Shown piece by piece: positions 61,546-64,000 of a stretch of DNA of 64,000 nt. The stretch covers positions 1,621,501 to 1,685,500 of the forward strand of contig NZ_JAATJM010000001.1 of the NCBI RefSeq assembly GCF_011927945.1, in the 5' to 3' direction. Position 1 is the first letter of the stretch, and each line of letters begins with the position of its first letter. Below the pieces are notes generated by a model, which did not search any database, was not told the DNA's origin, and saw only the letters and a list, made by a program, of their open reading frames with translations. Source of the stretch: Brevundimonas alba (GTDB lineage Bacteria; Pseudomonadota; Alphaproteobacteria; Caulobacterales; Caulobacteraceae). The translations under genes and the position numbers were made by a program.

Positions 61546-63287
61546 TGCGACGCCCGCTGACGGTCGCGCTGCGCCCGCTCATAGGCTTGCAGCGCGTCGA
61601 CGGCGTCGAGCTGGCGCAGCACCTTGTTCTCCGGGTCGATGCGGACGATGGCTCCGGGCGGCGTGTCGATCGAGCCGCGGCCGTCGCGCATGTCCAGCTC
61701 CCGCACGCGCCCGTTGACCTCGACTTCCAGCGGCATCGGGAAGACCCCGGCGGGGGTCTGCCATTCGAGGTTCAGCCGGTCGCCGTCGCGGCTCTGCTGC
61801 AGGACGGGCAGCGAGGCCTCGTACAGATAGGCGTTGAAAAACCAGTCGTAGTTCCGGCCGGTCACCTCATTGACGATGCGGTTGTACTCCGGCGTCGAGC
61901 GCGTCACGGGCCGGAAATTACCCGGCGCGGGATCCGGACGGCCGTAGACCAGAATGCGAAGCGCTTCGAAGAAGTCCCGGTCGCCCATGGTCATGCGCAG
62001 GGTGTGGGCGATCAGCGAGCCCTTGGAATAGATGTCCCCGCCGGGCCCGGTCGGCCTGTTGTAGACGTCGTCCACGGTCTGGGCCCGTCGCGACACCACC
62101 GGGGCCCGGTTGATCAGCCCGTCGCGCTGGTCGGCCAGTTCGCGCTGCATGTAGCGGTCGCCGCGAAGCCACCCGGCGAAGAGCGGCTGCATATAGCTGC
62201 CCAGCCCCTCGTGCAGCCACATGTCGTCGGCGTTCCAGTTGGTCAGCTGGTTGGCGAACCACTCGTGTGAGAATTCGTGCTGCAGCAGCTCGTCGTAGCC
62301 CCGCTCCTCGATCGCATAGCCGTTGCCGTAGGCGTTCAGCGTCTGGTGCTCCATGCCCAGATACGGCGTCTCGACCACCCCCATCTTCTCGCCGCCGAAC
62401 GGGAAGGGTCCGACATAGGCCTCGAAGAAATCCAGCATCTGCGGGAATTCGGCGAACAGCCGCTGCACGTCCTCGGGCTTGTCCGACTTCAGGTGCCAGT
62501 AGTGCATCGGGATGACGTTGCCGAAGCGGCTGCGGTACTCGCCCGAGACCTCCTCAAATGGCCCGACGTTGACGTTCACGGCGTAGATGTTGGGATCCCC
62601 GATGGTCCAGTTCCACGTCGTGGTGCCGTCGCCGTTGTCGGTCTTGCCCTGGAAGACGCCGTTGCCGGGCGCGACCAGGTTGGAGGGCGCGGTCAGGTGC
62701 AGGTCGACCCGGCCCGGCTCGGCGTTGGAGTTGTCGATGCAGGGGAAGATCAGGTCGCAGCCGTCCAGCTGGACGGCCGTGCCGATCCAGGGCTCGCCGC
62801 CGGGAGCGGTCGCCCAGACCCAGCCGCCGTTCCAGGGCGCCCGCCGCGCCGTATGCGGGTGGCCGCCGTAGGCGATGCGAAGGGCCGTCGTCTCGCCGGC
62901 CGCCAAGGGGCGGGGCAGCTGGATGGTCATGCGGCCTTCCGGATTGCTCCAGCGGTCGCGGGGGATGGTCTGGCCGTCGACCTGAACGTCCGAGACGTCG
63001 AACAGGGCGTCCAGTTCGACCACCAGCGCCTCAACCGGCGACAGGACGGTGAAGTCCAGCACGGTGACCCCGCGCATGGCCTTGTCCTCGGGCAGGACGG
63101 TGATCGACACATCGGCCTTGTCGAAGCGGACGGCCTCCTGCTCGGGCGTGCGCGGCTGGTCGGTCTCGAGGGTGAAGGCCGAGGCCTGCGGGCCGCCGGC
63201 GGCGTTACGGTCCTGGGCCACGGCGGCGGTCGCCATAAGCGCCAGCACGCTGGTCATCGCCACGGCACGTCCAAACGTTCTCAGCAT
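61542..63287 (-). CDS. M1 family aminopeptidase-like metallopeptidase, tandem copy 1 of 2
   Basis: A 581-residue paralogue of the following gene, with signal peptide (TSVLALMATAAVAQ), zinc site HEFSH at 337-341 and NWNADDMWLHEGLGSYMQPLF, and the same LGMEHQT in place of GAMEN. Both copies share LTNxNADDMWLHEGLGSYMQPL exactly at the catalytic Glu. ATG at 63287 was chosen for the signal peptide; the longer frame to 63344 has no feature. It is first in a two-gene operon with 4-nt overlap. Likely periplasmic aminopeptidases with different specificity. Confidence 0.92.
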   Translation of the reverse strand: MLRTFGRAVAMTSVLALMATAAVAQDRNAAGGPQASAFTLETDQPRTPEQEAVRFDKADVSITVLPEDKAMRGVTVLDFTVLSPVEALVVELDALFDVSDVQVDGQTIPRDRWSNPEGRMTIQLPRPLAAGETTALRIAYGGHPHTARRAPWNGGWVWATAPGGEPWIGTAVQLDGCDLIFPCIDNSNAEPGRVDLHLTAPSNLVAPGNGVFQGKTDNGDGTTTWNWTIGDPNIYAVNVNVGPFEEVSGEYRSRFGNVIPMHYWHLKSDKPEDVQRLFAEFPQMLDFFEAYVGPFPFGGEKMGVVETPYLGMEHQTLNAYGNGYAIEERGYDELLQHEFSHEWFANQLTNWNADDMWLHEGLGSYMQPLFAGWLRGDRYMQRELADQRDGLINRAPVVSRRAQTVDDVYNRPTGPGGDIYSKGSLIAHTLRMTMGDRDFFEALRILVYGRPDPAPGNFRPVTRSTPEYNRIVNEVTGRNYDWFFNAYLYEASLPVLQQSRDGDRLNLEWQTPAGVFPMPLEVEVNGRVRELDMRDGRGSIDTPPGAIVRIDPENKVLRQLDAVDALQAYERAQRDRQRASQ

Positions 63288-63361
63288 CGCCAAGCCCCAT
63301 CCTGTTGACCGGCGGGACGGTAGGCGATGAGTCCGCCCCGACAAATGAACTCCCTGTAATC

Positions 63362-63700
63362 TTAGCCGTCGAAACCGTGCGCCTTACGCTGCGCCTTGGT
63401 GGCTCGGCGCGCCCACGCCTTGTCGATCTGCTCGCGCAGGCGGCTGTCGTCAGCGGCGGCAAACCGCACCAGCACCGCCGGCCAGCCCTCGAAATGCGGG
63501 GTCTGGAAATAGGTCTGCGGCTCGGTCTCCATCAGGAAGGCCACCGTGCCGTGGTCGAGCGCCAGCGCCAGCGCGCCGGCCTCCCGACTGTCGTTGACGA
63601 TCCAGTGGCCGCGCACCCGCACGCAGCGCCCGCCATGCAAGGTCGAATCCTCGGCGCCGGGCCGGGTCAGGGCATAGGCGAACATCTCGTCGCGCGTCAT
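63362..63700 (-). CDS. MmcQ/YjbR family DNA-binding-like protein
   Basis: A 112-residue member of the MmcQ/YjbR (CyaY-like fold) family: EMFAYALTRPGAEDSTLHG at the start, ALALDHGTVAFLMETEPQTYFQTPHFEGWPAVLVRF in the core, and KAWARRATKAQRKAHG at the C-terminus. The function is unknown; the fold resembles frataxin and some members bind DNA. ATG at 63700 gives the family length. It lies between the rpmB terminator and the M1 peptidase operon on the same strand. Confidence 0.88.
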   Translation of the reverse strand: MTRDEMFAYALTRPGAEDSTLHGGRCVRVRGHWIVNDSREAGALALALDHGTVAFLMETEPQTYFQTPHFEGWPAVLVRFAAADDSRLREQIDKAWARRATKAQRKAHGFDG

Positions 63701-63727
63701 GGGACCAGCCTGCCCCCGTCGCGCGCA

Positions 63728-63757
63728 AAGAAAAAGGGCCGGTGTTTCCACCGGCCC
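63728..63757 (-). terminator. Intrinsic terminator of rpmB
   Basis: On the minus strand GGGCCGGTG (63757-63749) pairs with CACCGGCCC (63744-63736) around GAAA, followed by TTTTTCTTT. It sits 28 nt after the ribosomal gene stop codon. Confidence 0.9.
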
Positions 63758-63784
63758 TTCAGAACTTTGTGCGGCAGTCGCCGA

Positions 63785-64000
63785 TCAGGCGGCGGCTTGC
63801 TCGGCCAGCTTGGCCTTGACCTGGCGCTTGATGCGCTGGGCGGCGACCGACAGCTGCTCGTCGCGGGCCTTGACGATGAACGGGTCCAGGCCGCCCTTGA
63901 AGTCGAGGGTGCGCAGCGCGGCGTTCGAGATGCGCAGCGAGAAGGTCTGGCCGAGGGCCTCCGAAGCGACCTTGACCGTCTTCAGCGACGGCAGGAACCG
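63785..64000 (-). CDS. rpmB: Ribosomal protein bL28, C-terminal part (truncated by the window)
   Basis: The last 71 codons of a gene that starts beyond the window. The residues match bL28: RFLPSLKTVKVASEALGQT, LRISNAALRTLDFKGGLDPF, VKARDEQLSVAAQRIKRQVKAKLAE. TLDFKGGLD is the family-typical TxxxxGGLD motif. Alphaproteobacterial bL28 is about 100 residues. It ends at a strong terminator. Confidence 0.92.
   Translation of the reverse strand, partial: RFLPSLKTVKVASEALGQTFSLRISNAALRTLDFKGGLDPFIVKARDEQLSVAAQRIKRQVKAKLAEQAAA

Overview
The window is a GC-rich, densely coding bacterial chromosome segment. It looks alphaproteobacterial and most likely Caulobacterales, probably Brevundimonas-like. The main evidence is that it carries both CckA (hybrid kinase, 17253-19289) and ChpT (histidine phosphotransferase, 43932-44585), the first two steps of the CckA-ChpT-CtrA cell-cycle phosphorelay. 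GANTC sites, the target of the CcrM methylase, are also concentrated in several promoter regions, most strikingly upstream of cckA. No tRNA, rRNA, CRISPR array, insertion sequence or prophage was seen, and no gene-free gap exceeds about 300 bases.

Layout. 1-5019: 3' part of a giant RTX/calcium-binding repeat protein. 5032-13428: an MHS-family transporter, then an RND tripartite efflux operon (adaptor, pump, outer-membrane factor) opposite a divergent TetR-family repressor with an array of TTGTCA half-sites between them. 13432-17010: thioesterase, DUF3253, uracil-DNA-glycosylase-like protein, lipoprotein hydrolase, leucine dehydrogenase. 17253-24763: CckA, a small lipoprotein, two tandem exported DUF885 proteins, a LysR regulator and a divergent 43-residue gene. 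24763-29900: flavin oxidoreductase, DUF1176 lipoprotein, DUF2945 with a translationally coupled mini-gene, NADP isocitrate dehydrogenase, two tandem DUF2939 proteins. 29920-37317: alaS, a small membrane protein, a 67-residue acidic protein, recA with a candidate SOS box, a MaoC-like protein, an M28 peptidase. 37395-42473: a second giant RTX protein (1692 residues). 42641-46714: cheR-like, cheY-like and chpT genes, divergent cysQ, an unknown helical protein. 46841-55238: prfC, a tiny membrane protein, an HExxH protein, hemerythrin, DMT transporter, cold-shock protein, extensin-like protein, serine hydrolase. 55304-64000: PPK2, GluQ-RS, an AlkA-type glycosylase, a TRIC channel, HNH endonuclease, transglutaminase, two tandem M1 metallopeptidases, a YjbR-like protein and the end of rpmB.

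Themes. Much of the window is core housekeeping (alaS, recA, prfC, icd, rpmB, cysQ) mixed with envelope and exported proteins. Three pairs of tandem paralogues (DUF885, DUF2939, M1 peptidase) point to local duplication. The two RTX proteins are the most evolutionarily active loci: the first is built of modules that differ by exactly one RTX nonapeptide and contains a young 579-bp tandem duplication. No clearly novel multi-gene system was identified. The strongest unexplained signals are regulatory: the seven-site GANTC cluster before cckA, the TTGTCA array before the efflux operon, and an 18-nt motif shared by the cckA and recA upstream regions.
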